Assembly: GCF_004210375.1 (NCBI RefSeq)
Contig: NC_134830.1
Location: 10,416,001 to 10,480,000 of the forward strand
DNA length: 64,000 bases
Source of the DNA: Tachypleus tridentatus
Lineage: Eukaryota > Arthropoda > Merostomata > Xiphosura > Limulidae
Direction: 5' to 3'
This document shows, one piece after another, positions 1 through 9,485 of the stretch. Each line of letters starts with the position of its first letter. Positions within the stretch are counted from its first letter, which is position 1. The position numbers and the translations under genes are program-made. The notes beneath the pieces are model-generated. The model was not told the origin of the DNA and searched no databases. It saw only the letters and a program-made list of their open reading frames with translations.

Positions 1-360
1 GATAGAGATAACTGAGAGTGCTCAGAAGGATGGCCATTCTCTTCGCCCCACTCATGACTTTAGGATATTGAAGCAGCTACCCGAAGAGAAGAGAAAAAAA
101 AACACGGACGAGATCATCCTTATATATGGTGCAAACCTTGAGCAAGCAAGGAAGACAAAAGACCAGCAAACTGACACCAGACACTCATAGGATATATGCA
201 AATACCACAAAATCAACGGCTGATACATGACTTAGGGTCCCTCAGGACGGCTGGGATCTGTAGACCCAATGCCGAAATTTAGATATGGGGGAAATAGGAG
301 AACCCCGGGAAAACCCACTTTCACTAGCTAGTGCCATTTTAGCTCACTTCATGAAGGTGG
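1..360. repeat. Direct repeat copy A, related to the LINE 3' region
   Basis: About 350 bp that recurs with scattered differences at 1,671-2,010. Shared landmarks are the tract ending CCCCACTCATGA, the phrase CATGACTTAGGGTCC, and AAAACCCACTTTCACTAGCT. Looser similarity is seen to 9,780-9,900, which lies in the 3' untranslated region of the Jockey-like LINE. It could be the end of a 5'-truncated LINE copy or one terminal repeat of a small element spanning 1-2,060. Confidence 0.6.
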
Positions 361-420
361 AGGGTCACACGGAGAAAAATGGTGCTATGTTACAATAATG
401 TTTTACCCTTTCCATTAATG

Positions 421-640
421 TGTGAAAGTCATTGAGAGGTGGTGAGTCCACTGCACTGCACGACGAAACTCTTGGTTGGGGTTCTAGAACTTGTTCAGGT
501 AGATTCTCTGGGGCCATGTCATGATAAAATTCTATCATTTTCCTTAACTTGTGAAAGCCATTGAGAGGTGGTGAGACCACTGCACTGTATGGCAAAACTC
601 CAGGTTGGAGTTCTAGAACTTGCACAGGTAAATTCTCCAG
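421..640. repeat. Two imperfect tandem units of about 129 bp
   Basis: The segment starting TGTGAAAGTCATTGAGAGG at 421 is repeated from 550 (TGTGAAAGCCATTGAGAGG). Both units continue through CCACTGCACTG and GGTTCTAGAACTTG-like stretches. Both are AT/GC balanced and lie between direct repeats A and B. No function is visible. Confidence 0.6.
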
Positions 641-664
641 GTATTCTTCAGTCGTCCGGGAAAA

Positions 665-1135
665 TTAATATCTTCTGTGTAATATAGTTTGAATAGTTTG
701 AGAAATGGTAAGATGCTTGTCTGTTATAGTTGACATGTCGTAGTAGGTAACTTGTGTAGTTTGCGTCTGGGAAGATGTTTTCGAGTGAGGTGTAATAGAT
801 GGCATCTGAGTGAATTTGTTAAGAAACTGAGACTTGTTCTGTACATGATTGGCTGTCTGAGTATGGTTGTCGATTTTCATGGTGAAAGTTTGAATTGAGT
901 TGGATGGCAGCTTCACAATAGACGATTTGACTAAAGACTGTGTTAGGTGGAACAGCAGATTAGGTGTTACATTAGGTGGCAAAACAGATTCTGGTTGCTT
1001 TGGTATCCTAGGATTGATTGAGTGATGGCAGGGTCGTTCAGCACTAAAATGAAAGATGTGATAGTAGCAACCATCACGTAAAATGGTATCAGCAATATGT
1101 TTAGTGGTTGTTACTATTTTCATGAAGTTGGTCAC
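665..1135 (-). CDS. Unrecognised 156-codon open frame, Thr/Ser/Gln-rich
   Basis: An ATG-started frame of 156 codons lying between direct repeats A and B. The product is rich in Thr, Ser, Gln, Asn and His, with no signal peptide, membrane segment or motif I recognise. Low-complexity polar composition can occur in the disordered part of a retroelement ORF1, which its position between LINE-like repeats would allow, but chance is also possible. No splice signals or neighbouring exons support a host gene. I infer at most a remnant of a repeat-encoded protein. Confidence 0.15.
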   Translation of the reverse strand: MTNFMKIVTTTKHIADTILRDGCYYHIFHFSAERPCHHSINPRIPKQPESVLPPNVTPNLLFHLTQSLVKSSIVKLPSNSIQTFTMKIDNHTQTANHVQNKSQFLNKFTQMPSITPHSKTSSQTQTTQVTYYDMSTITDKHLTISQTIQTILHRRY

Positions 1136-1660
1136 TTGTCTGGAGGTTTTCGAGTAGATTCAGTGCACAGCGTATATCTCAGAATTGGTTTGGCATTCAA
1201 TAGCACATTTGATTTCACTCTGTTGAATAGAATGGTGTATTCTTCTCAGAAAAACAGAGAAAAGGTTTGTTGGGCTCTTGGTTGGTGAACATTTGATATG
1301 AATTTGAGTATTCCATGGCTCACAAAAGTATGATAGGTCTGCAGGCCTTGACGGCTGGAGGAGAATACCTTCCCGGTGAAGGATCCGGGTTCTAGTTGGG
1401 TGTAAGGAAGTGCCAGGTTTTGCCTACGTGATAAACGTGGCTATTTGGAGAGGTGAGAGGTGCTGTGGCAGACTGTCGACGATTACAGGCGGGACAGGTA
1501 GCGAGATTGGCACAGCAGTACCAGGTAATGGGAACGTCATGCTGGTAAAGCAGAGGGAGAATACACGTCTTATTAGCTCAAAATGAAAGAATGAGAGCCG
1601 CGGTAACAACAACAAAACTGACAGTATTTTTGGTTTGAAATTCTCTATTCCCAGAAGAGA
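1136..1660. other. Stretch without recognisable gene
   Basis: Moderately GC-rich DNA between the unrecognised frame and direct repeat B. I see no coding exon or RNA gene. It contains a B-box-like GGGTTCTAGTT near 1,388, but no matching A box was found upstream. Confidence 0.4.
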
Positions 1661-2060
1661 TATAGATAATCAGGGGTGCTCGGAAAGATGGACTTTCTCT
1701 TCACCCCACTCATGAATTAGGAATATGGTAAAGCTACCCGAAAAAAAAAACAAAAAAAAACTTGATGTATGTTATGAACTCTGAGTAAGCAAAGAAGACG
1801 AAAAACTGGTGAACAGACACCCGAAGTGATGCGTCAGTGAGTGAATGATACCACAAAAACAACGGCCAATGCATGACTTAGGGTCCATCAGGGCGGCTGG
1901 GATCTATGGATCCAATGCCAGAATTTAGATGTGGGGGAAATGGGAAAACCCCGAGAAAACCCACTTTCACTAGCTGGTGCCGATAATCTAGCTAGTGCCA
2001 GTTTAATACTCTTCAAAAGGGGAGGGTCACACAAACAAAAATATGGGGTTGTTACTCTAG
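1661..2060. repeat. Direct repeat copy B, related to the LINE 3' region
   Basis: Second copy of the repeat at 1-360, in the same orientation: TGCATGACTTAGGGTCCAT, GGCTGGGATCTATGGATCC and AAAACCCACTTTCACTAGCT are all present. It ends where a hAT transposon terminus begins at about 2,065, so the hAT inserted into this copy. Confidence 0.6.
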
Positions 2061-2064
2061 AACA

Positions 2065-3896
2065 GGGGTGGCCAACCTTTTGTTTCCTTTTGCACCAATT
2101 TTTTTCACTTCTAATTCAGATGCGCCACACAAACTTTAACAGCCTTTCAATCCTTTAAGTATGGTAATTTGGAGATATTTGGCAGTTATACATATAATCA
2201 TTTGTTATATATATGTTAATGTGGAGTGTGGACACATGTAGAAGTTGTAAAAAGAATTCAACATGAATACAAGGTAAACTTTATTTACTTTATTGACACT
2301 TTGCATTTGCATTGATATATTTCATTAGTTATTTATGAAAGAATATCTAATAAAAATTTATCAACACAATTAGCAGTTTTAATGAAAAATAATTTTACAT
2401 GGAGGAAAAATAAACATAACTAGGTTTAATGAGACTTTTGACTTTGCTTCGCTTTCACCAAATCTGTAATATTAGGAGTTAAATTAGTAACTGACAGCAA
2501 CAGTCAGTTTTTTCAGACTTGAATTGGATAGTCGCTACCTCAGTTTGTTCTTGATCATTTTCATGGATGAAAATGCTTGCTCGCATCTGTATGTTGTTCC
2601 GAAGCGACAGGCATAACTTTGGGCAAATTTTCTCAGTTCTGGAAAATGTTCACATGGTAATGATTGCCAAAAATTAAGCATTCCAGATTCACTTGAGAGT
2701 AAGGGAAGTTCATTAAATTTACTTTTCAGTACTGAATTTGCTCTTAGATCAATAAGTTCCATCTGTATATTACTAGGCATCTTCAGAATGTTTTGTTCAG
2801 TCAGTGAAAATGGATTTATAAATGCAAGCATGCAATCTTCTTCTTTAGCAAAATCACTAAAACGACTATCAAAGACCTCTTGTAGTAGTATGATTTTTCA
2901 ATGTATTCTGTAAATTTAGTATTATCTTGAACACATTCACTTTGTTCCTTTAAATGTGGAAATTGGCTCAAATCCTTGTTTTCTAGCTGAGAGATGAACA
3001 GTTTTAACTTCATTTTGAATGCACTGATATCATTTACTAAACTAGGAAACAATTTGTCCTTGCCCTGCAGTTTTGAATTTAGGTCATTGAGATGGCTGGT
3101 GATATCAACTAAAAAAGCTAAATCAAACATCCACTTTTCATTACACAAAAGGGTCCTTTCCTCGGGCAGCTCTTCTTTTTCTTCCAGAAAATCATGTACA
3201 ATATTTTTCAGTTTCCAAAATCTTTTGAGAACTTGTCCTCTAGAAAGCCAATGCACTTCACAATGAAGGATGAGATTACCATATTCCATATCTAACACTT
3301 CACAATATTCTCTGAATTCTCTCCTATTTAATCCTTTAGCTCTAATTTTATTCACGCATTTTACAACTGGTATCATAACATGCTGCAAATTCAAAAGTTT
3401 TACACACAGAGACTCTTGGTGTAATATGCAATGATATTTTAGAAGAGGACGACCTAAAAACTTTTCGAGCAAGGCTACAGTTCCAGCAACTCTACCAATC
3501 ATTGACGGTGCTCCATCAGTACAGACACTTAAGAGTTTACTAAAGTTTAAATGCTGATTTTCTAAACATGACTTTACTTTCTCAAATATGTCTGACCCTC
3601 TAGTTTTTCCATGGAGTTATTCAAGGCCAATAAGTTCTTCAAATATGTTAAAATTATCATCAATTCCTCTTATAAAAATACTTAACTGGGCTGCATCACA
3701 TACGTCAGCAGATTCCTCCAAAGCTAATGAAAAGAAAGAGCACGCATGGACACGTTCCTTCAGTTGCTCAAATACATCATGAGAAAGTTCCTCAATGCGT
3801 CTTGTAATTGTCTGCTTTGAAAGAGTGATTTCATTTACCTTTCTTTCAATACTTTTATCACCAAGACATTCACTGTAATGGGACTATAAAAAATCG
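2065..3896 (-). mobile_element. hAT DNA transposon, 5' part missing
   Basis: The left terminus CAGGGGTGGCCAACCTTTTG is a typical hAT end and is preceded by CTCTAGAA, which fits the NTCTAGAN target preference of many hAT elements. The transposase lies on the minus strand. The other terminus is missing: the element is cut at about 3,896, where the 3' tail of the Jockey-like LINE begins. Its N-terminal coding part does not reappear beyond the far end of the LINE, so the missing part was deleted or never copied. Confidence 0.85.
2535..3880 (-). pseudogene. hAT transposase fragment (ZBED5/GTF2IRD2-like group)
   Basis: Reading down the minus strand, an open but Met-less stretch from about 3,880 includes TDGAPSM near 3,510 and leads into a 228-codon frame (3,502-2,816) with HCILHQESLC and VHWLSRGQVLKRF. 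A 98-codon frame (2,831-2,535) follows with FGTTYRCEQAFSSMKMIKNK. These are hallmarks of domesticated-type hAT transposases: the RNase H-like core, then the C-terminal dimerisation segment. The reading frame is broken by a stop near 3,625 and by frame changes near 2,820-2,880. The BED zinc finger and N-terminus are absent because the copy is truncated. It cannot encode an active enzyme. Confidence 0.85.
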
Positions 3897-3900
3897 AAAA

Positions 3901-3950
3901 AAAATTATTATTATGATTATTATTGTTATTATTATTATTATATTTTATTA
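3901..3950 (-). repeat. (AAT)n 3' tail of the LINE
   Basis: A run of ATT/TTA units on the plus strand reads AAT repeats on the LINE strand. Several non-LTR retrotransposons end in such microsatellites instead of poly(A). It marks the junction with the truncated hAT. Confidence 0.6.
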
Positions 3951-4278
3951 CTAATACATCCCACAGGATCATTGATCCTGTTTAATCCATGAGAGTATTG
4001 AAATTTTTTTAGATTTCATTTATATATTCGTAATCAATGAGCTTGGCTCATTGGGCCAAGCTCCCCCTTGGTGCTGCCAGTGGAAACTTAGATGATATTC
4101 AATCACAGTGTGTGTCTTCTTGAACTCCAACAGAGTTTTATTTATTTTAGACTTGGCAGTAATTTTGGTTTTAAAGACCATAGGGAGACCCCTAAGGCAA
4201 ACCAGGGGCACTCAGAAACTTTTGTTTTTCTTCATCCCCACACGTGTGTAAGGTTGGACGTGTCATGAAGGAAGGAAG
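3951..4278 (-). other. Distal part of the LINE 3' untranslated region
   Basis: No coding frame. The stretch around 4,205-4,240 (GGGGCACTCAG, then CATCCCCACACG) resembles the corresponding part of direct repeats A and B (GGGGTGCTCGG, then CACCCCACTCATG). It ends in the target duplication GGAAG at 4,274-4,278, and the same sequence resumes after the gypsy element at 9,486. Confidence 0.6.
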
Positions 4279-4425
4279 TGTTATGTCTTTGGGTTCTCAT
4301 AAAACACTTGTTATCAAGTAACAACAAAACTCAGACGTGCCGCAGCTTCCTGTACTTTATTTAGAATAGCCTCGCACATACAAAATACTAAGTGCTGATT
4401 GGCTAATAATGTCACATACATAACA
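4279..4425 (-). repeat. 3' LTR of the gypsy-type element
   Basis: 147 bp, TG...CA ends. It differs from the other LTR at about two sites (CAAGTA versus CGAGTA, CTTCCTG versus CTTTCTG). On the element strand it follows the polypurine tract. Confidence 0.95.
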
Positions 4426-4440
4426 TGTCCCTTTTTTTTT
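4426..4440 (-). promoter_or_regulatory. Polypurine tract (plus-strand primer) of the gypsy-type element
   Basis: On the element strand the bases next to the 3' LTR read a run of nine A followed by GGGACA. This is the expected position and composition of the polypurine tract that primes second-strand synthesis. Confidence 0.75.
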
Positions 4441-4853
4441 AACAATTAAGACAATTAACTATTGTTACATAAATTTGGATTTATATATCTTATAGTTATA
4501 ACATCAAAAGACATAATAAACTATGTTGTTATTAATGTCTATTTTGGTAATATGATAAATGTATTTTTCTTTTAATATGATAAGTGTAAATACACAGAAA
4601 ATTAAATTTTTCTTTAACATTAAAAACTGGGCCTTTTTTTTTTTTTTACTAACTACATAACACATTATATCAATCAGATATAACAACATAATAATATATA
4701 AAATGAAGTAAAAAAAAATTCTACCAAATTATTACACAAATACAAGAGTATTTTAACTCTTACAAATACAAAAGTATTCTTTCTTTTACAACTCTTATTC
4801 TCAATCATTAAGTATTACATTTTTCTTGTAACATTCTTGCTCATTTTAACAAT
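4441..4853. other. AT-rich noncoding part of the gypsy-type element
   Basis: Very AT-rich DNA between the end of the integrase frame and the polypurine tract, with no supported gene. The frame at 4,504-4,689 is a by-product of low complexity. An envelope gene would sit here in an errantivirus, but no such frame is seen. Confidence 0.5.
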
Positions 4854-6359
4854 TCACATAACAAAATCTCTTAGTTTTGTAGGAGCTTTAGAAATTCTAC
4901 CTGTTTTTGTTACAATTTCACTCTTTTGAGCAGGAGCAATATTTTGCATTTGATTTTTATTTTTAGCATGTGTAATACTTTGTTTCAATTGTGGAGATTC
5001 ACATATATGGCTAGCTCTGGGTGACCCTGATTGAGACATATTTTGTCTTGGGGGTGTTTTAGGGATATTTGGCACATTTTCTGGGACAGACTCTTCTGCA
5101 ATCAAATCATCTTGTGATTTTCTTCTAAGATATCTCTGTCGAGCACTGTGATAGACATCATCTTCATTTGTTTGCAATAAATGTCTACGATTTCTACAAA
5201 TCATCCTGCCTGCTGGTGTTTGTAATATATAGCTTCGGGGTTTCTCAACTTGCCCTAATAACTGAGCTGGCATCCACTTGTTTTCATGTCTGTATCTTAC
5301 ACATTTTTCAAGATCCAGTGGTTTTGAATTCTGATCATATCTTGATTTACTTTTCTGTTTCTGAATGTCGATTTCTGACGTCACTTTATCACTTGTGGAA
5401 TAAGCAACTTCTCATTTGTCGGTAACCTCGTTCTGGTTCTACGACTCATGCACCTTTGCACTGGTGATTCAATTTTTGCATCTTTTGGTGTATTTCGGTA
5501 GTCTAACAATACCAAATGCAGGTCTGATTTTTCTTTCAGAGATTTTATAACAAGTCTTTTCGCTGTCTGAACTGCACGTTCCGCCAGTCCATTTGCTTGT
5601 GAATGTTTGGTGTTTAAATCCCCAGATGTGACTGAAATCTTTAAACTCTTTAGCATCATAGTGTGGACCATTGTCCGAATACACAATCTGAGGTATGCCA
5701 TGCGTAGCGAAAAGTTTCTTCAATTTCTGAACTGTTTGTTCGGATGTGATCTCTTTTTCATATTCATTGATCTCCAAATATCCACTGTAATGATCAACTA
5801 CTACTAGATAATGTGTTCCTTGGTTTTCAAATAAGTCTGTTGAAACATACTGCCATGGCAACGTTGGTGTAGGTGTGCTGATCATCGGTTCTTTTTGTTG
5901 TGCATTTCTCATTGTTTGACATGTGGTACATTTTGAGACAGTGTCTTCGATTTGTTTGTTCATTCCTTTCCAAAATAAAATGTCACGTGCAAGCTGCTTT
6001 GATCTCACAACTTCTTGATGGCTTTGATGTACGAGTTTCAGTATGTTATGTCTCATTGACCTTGGTATCATGACTCTCTCTCCTTTGAATAATATACCAT
6101 CATATACTGTCAGCTCTTCTCGGAAATCCCAATATGGCTTTGCTTCTGGTGGTACCTCGTCTCGATTTTCGGGCCATTCTTTCACAATCTGTTCTTTGAG
6201 AATTCGATATTCTGTATCATTTTCTGTTGCGATCTTTAGCTCTTGTTGCTTTTCTTTGGTGAATGCAGACAAACTTGCGACTTCAGTTGCGAAAACTTGA
6301 CAATCTCGCATATCATCTACCAGGCCAGAATATTCATCTTTCACTGGAAATCTGCTCAA
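4854..6359 (-). pseudogene. Integrase of the gypsy-type element, frameshifted
   Basis: The 296-codon frame (6,359-5,469) carries the HHCC zinc-binding domain, with H..H in HNILKLVHQSHQE and C..C in CTTCQTM. The catalytic core has the first acidic residue in VSTDLFENQG and the second in VYSDNGPHYD. The frame then changes near 5,630. The third catalytic Glu follows in QANGLAERAVQTAK (frame 5,701-5,381). A stop separates it from a C-terminal frame (5,384-4,854) with the basic, GPY-like region RYDQNSKPLDLEKCVRYRH and a polar tail. Integrase would insert the cDNA into host DNA. At least one frameshift and one stop break it here. Confidence 0.9.
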
Positions 6360-6410
6360 TGCATTTGCGATAGGTATGTCTTTACCTGGTTTTCCGACTA
6401 ACCTGATGTT

Positions 6411-6704
6411 CTACGGCTGTAGTTTTAAAAGCATTTTCTGTAGTCGTAACGGAACTTGTCCCAATGGTTTGTCTTGAATACAGACCAATGGCAAATGATC
6501 TGTCTCCACTGTGAAATCATTTCGGCCATATAACAAGTGATGAAATTTTCTGCAACCAAATACAACTGCTAATAGTTCTTTCTCTATTTGTGCATACGCT
6601 CTTTCTGTTTGTGTTAGTGTTTTAGATGCATAGACAACTGGTTGATTGTTTTGTAATATCACAACACCTAGTCCACCTTGTGATGCGTCACAAGACAATG
6701 TCAA
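6411..6704 (-). pseudogene. RNase H domain of the gypsy-type element
   Basis: A 97-codon open stretch with CDASQGGLGVVILQ (first catalytic Asp), YAQIEKELLAVVFGCRKFHH (catalytic Glu) and TVETDHLPL (second Asp). These are the family motifs of Ty3/gypsy RNase H, which degrades the RNA strand during cDNA synthesis. It lies between reverse transcriptase and integrase as expected. The start shown is an internal Met of a longer polyprotein and is not separately translated. Frame breaks separate it from both neighbours near 6,780 and 6,400. Confidence 0.88.
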
Positions 6705-6789
6705 CGGTTCATTAAGTGCATAATATCTCAGAACTGGAGCTTGGCTGAGAGCAGTCTTGAGCTTTGAAAACGCCTCCTGCTGTGGTACA

Positions 6790-7530
6790 TCAAAATAGAA
6801 TCCATGAGTTTCTTCTGTCTTCTTCTTGACTACTTCGTAGAGGTTCAGTTAAATCAGAATAATTAGGTATGTATTTGGACAGGTACGTAGCCATTCCAAG
6901 CAGTGTTCTTACTTCGTCGCTATTGGTTGGAGTATGCATTTCATGTATTGCACGCACTTTTTCATCAGAAACTTTGATGCCGTTGCCTGTGATCACATGA
7001 CCTGTGTAGTCTACCTCTGGCTGGCCAAACAAACATTTTGATAGTCGAAATGTCACATCATTTTGTCTAGCGGTTTCCAACGTGTTGCGTAGCACTTTAC
7101 ATTGTTCAGGTAGTGTAACAGTATCGAGTAGCATATAATCAAAAATGTTATTCACATGATCATGCTCCTGAAATATTTCTTCCATCGCTCTTTGGTACAA
7201 TTCAGGACTCGACTTAATTCCCATCGGCAAACGTAAGTACATATAACGACCCCACGGAGTGTTAAAAGCGGTGAGTAACTGACTATTCTCATCGAGCTGT
7301 AGCTGATAGTATCCCATGTTCGCATCTAGGACGGTAAAATACTTGCTTCCATTAATACGGGTAAGTACATCCTCTAGTGTATTGATAGGGTGGTATTCTC
7401 TCAGTAGTGCTTTATTAAGAAACTTAGGATCAATGCAAATTCTCACTGAGTTTCCGTCTTTCTTGTGTACAACATGTAGTTGACTACACCACGGTGTCGG
7501 TATACCAACTGGTACTTTCGAAATGATCCC
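6790..7530 (-). pseudogene. Reverse transcriptase of the gypsy-type element, catalytic motif altered
   Basis: An open stretch that begins upstream of any Met at about 7,530 with PTPWCSQLHVVHKKDG. It continues RICIDPKFLNKALLREYHP, FTVLDANMGYYQLQLDE (first catalytic Asp), AFNTPWGRYMYLRLPMGI and the connection region GHVITGNGIKVSDEKV. All are classic Ty3/gypsy reverse transcriptase blocks. The palm motif, usually two adjacent Asp, reads FDYMLL here, so one catalytic Asp is replaced by Tyr. The domain should be inactive even where the frame is open. Confidence 0.9.
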
Positions 7531-8139
7531 TGTACTGTACTTTGGTTCTGTCTCTCATCGCTACAGGAATCGGCCTAGCAGCCTGTGACACAGGGCCATC
7601 TTTGTAATCTGGGTCAATAGACAACGTACATTTTCCCCGGTATTTTGCCTACTCTGTCTGTGGGAAATCTGTCTTTATACTGAAGCAAAATTTCACGAAT
7701 ACTCTGTGGCACTTTGTTTATATTAGGAACCCGGGCTAGGAACTCGGAGTCTGACTGAGTCTGGGTTTTAGTACACTTATTTGATTTATCAACCGAAGGG
7801 GGGCGTACTTGTGTTGATTCATGAGGGGGGGCTTTGAACAGTGGGAATCTCGGGACCTGGAGGTAGCCTATGTTGTGAACTCTGATCATGCAAGTATTTA
7901 CCTTGTACATAAGTACTAATTGCATTTACTTTTTGTATTAACCCCAACTTAGTACTACATTCACCTCCAAGAAGATTAGGTAAATCACCATCAACAACTT
8001 CACAATCAATATCATACATTTTGCTTTTGTGAATAACAGTAAATGTAGTTTTCCAACAGGTGTGATCTTATGATTACCAAATGCTTTTATTGTTACCTGT
8101 GACTTAGACAAAGATAATGAACCATGAGGTGCCATGCGA
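7531..8139 (-). pseudogene. Protease and pol linker region of the gypsy-type element
   Basis: Several overlapping short frames (8,135-7,938, 8,019-7,819, 7,925-7,614) together look like the segment from the retropepsin body to the start of reverse transcriptase. CEVVDGDLPNLLGGECSTKLGL resembles the end of a gypsy aspartic protease, the linker is rich in Pro and Ser, and YKDRFPTDRVGKIPGK is a usual lead-in to reverse transcriptase. At least two frame changes occur. The protease active-site triplet lies at the end of the gag frame. Confidence 0.75.
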
Positions 8140-9189
8140 TCAAATGACTTTACTCAATATATTACACTCTGCCTGTGTGTCTATTTTCGTACGCACTGCA
8201 CCTTTACCCTGTTCATATGGGGTACTTAATATGACAGACCAATACTCAGTAGGTTTGTTTACACCAATGGAGTAAATATTCAAAGAATTCATACTTTCCT
8301 CTACATTACACATTTCATAACAATCATCATAATCATTGACATCTTGAAAATAATCATCACATGTGTTTACAAAATGTACATTTCTATTCTTATTTTTACA
8401 CATGACAGCAAAGTGACCTCTTAATTTACAATAATTACAAGTTTTCTCTAATGCTGGGCATCTTTGTTGACTGTGATGTGGTAGTTTTCCACACCGATTA
8501 CAGTTCCTCTGTGGCGGTCTCCGTGTCGTGGCTCCTCTGTAGACCTGTGTGCCTCGTCTTTGCTGGTTTCTGGAACCTTGACTTCTGTGGCGACTACGAC
8601 CTCTGCTTTGACCTCGACGTACATAGTTTACATCTGTTACGATACTTGTGGATCCTTCGATTTCCTTCAGTGATTCTAGTTTCTGTTCATGGTGATGACA
8701 TTTCTCTGTAGTCTGTTTCAGTGTCAGATCCTCTGACCACAGTCTGTCTCTTAATGCTCGATCACTAATGCCTATGCTGATTTGTTTACACAACTGTTGT
8801 TCGAGAGTATCACCATACTCACAGTTCTGTGCTATCTCTCTAAGTGCACTGATATACTGGGACACAGTCTCACCTGGTTGCTGCTTTCGGTCCTCAAACT
8901 TTTTCATGTACAACTTTGTTACATTGGTTGGCTGAAAATAGTTGTCGAATTCTCTGATTACATGTTTATAGTTCTTCTGTTGAGCTTCTGTCAGTCCAAA
9001 ATTGTCGAAAACTGTCTTGTATTTCGACCCAAGTGTGTACAACAATATAGACACTTTACGTTCTTCTGTTGCCTCTGATAACCCTGATGCCATGAAGAAA
9101 ATCCGCAAATCTTGTTTGAGATTCTTCCATGCCGCACTAGCATTCGTCTTGTCATTAAAAACAGGTGGCTTGAAACTTGCCTTCGCCAT
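8140..9189 (-). CDS. Gag polyprotein of the gypsy-type element, frame intact
   Basis: 349 codons, start chosen at MAKASFKPPVFND. Residues 1-170 resemble the retrotransposon gag domain, including AWKNLKQDLRIFF and GETVSQYISALREIAQNC. A basic Arg/Gln/Ser-rich stretch follows at about 195-230, then two CCHC knuckles: CNRCGKLPHHSQQRC (CX2CX4HX5C) and CNYCKLRGHFAVMC (CX2CX4HX4C). Near the C-terminus KIDTQAECN aligns with the aspartic protease active site, with Gln where Gly is usual, followed by a stop. Gag forms the particle and binds the RNA. This is the only long intact frame of the element. Confidence 0.9.
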   Translation of the reverse strand: MAKASFKPPVFNDKTNASAAWKNLKQDLRIFFMASGLSEATEERKVSILLYTLGSKYKTVFDNFGLTEAQQKNYKHVIREFDNYFQPTNVTKLYMKKFEDRKQQPGETVSQYISALREIAQNCEYGDTLEQQLCKQISIGISDRALRDRLWSEDLTLKQTTEKCHHHEQKLESLKEIEGSTSIVTDVNYVRRGQSRGRSRHRSQGSRNQQRRGTQVYRGATTRRPPQRNCNRCGKLPHHSQQRCPALEKTCNYCKLRGHFAVMCKNKNRNVHFVNTCDDYFQDVNDYDDCYEMCNVEESMNSLNIYSIGVNKPTEYWSVILSTPYEQGKGAVRTKIDTQAECNILSKVI

Positions 9190-9323
9190 TTTTCTGGGTA
9201 GAACACGTGTGTTTCCTCGAGAATCGTATCTCGTACGATTATGTCAATTTACAGTTTGTGAATGTAAAGTTTGTATTTATCTTGACTGTGTGTCGCTTCT
9301 AAGGCACAATTTAAATAAAACTT

Positions 9324-9338
9324 CCACTTCTGATACCA
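9324..9338 (-). promoter_or_regulatory. tRNA primer-binding site of the gypsy-type element
   Basis: Directly next to the 5' LTR, the element strand reads TGGTATCAGAAGTGG. TGG pairs with the universal tRNA CCA end, and the following bases resemble Met-tRNA-primed sites of other LTR elements. The tRNA identity is an inference. Confidence 0.7.
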
Positions 9339-9485
9339 TGTTATGTCTTTGGGTTCTCATAAAACACTTGTTATCGAGTAACAACAAAACTCAGACGTGC
9401 CGCAGCTTTCTGTACTTTATTTAGAATAGCCTCGCACATACAAAATACTAAGTGCTGATTGGCTAATAATGTCACATACATAACA
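9339..9485 (-). repeat. 5' LTR of the gypsy-type element
   Basis: 147 bp, TG...CA ends, nearly identical to 4,279-4,425. On the minus strand this is the promoter-bearing end. I could not confidently place a TATA box or polyadenylation signal. Confidence 0.95.

Larger units (their letters stand above)
4279..9485 (-). mobile_element. Ty3/gypsy-type LTR retrotransposon, complete ends
   Basis: A 5,207 bp element with 147 bp LTRs, each beginning TGTTATG and ending CATAACA. It is flanked by a perfect 5 bp duplication GGAAG (4,274-4,278 and 9,486-9,490). The order on the minus strand is 5' LTR, primer site, gag, protease region, reverse transcriptase, RNase H, integrase, polypurine tract, 3' LTR, which is the Ty3/gypsy order. 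The LTRs differ at about 2 of 147 positions, so insertion was recent, yet pol has several breaks. Confidence 0.95.

Noticed and set aside
365-625. 86-codon minus-strand frame
   Set aside because: It is generated by two copies of a 129 bp repeat whose period is divisible by three. The internal repetition (SPPLNGFH, SPPLNDFH) is a DNA repeat effect.
4504-4689. Possible envelope gene of the gypsy element
   Set aside because: Only 61 codons of Lys/Ile/Tyr low complexity, with no signal peptide or fusion-like motif.
8451-9424. Several plus-strand frames of 70-140 codons
   Set aside because: They are antisense to the intact gag frame with CCHC knuckles.
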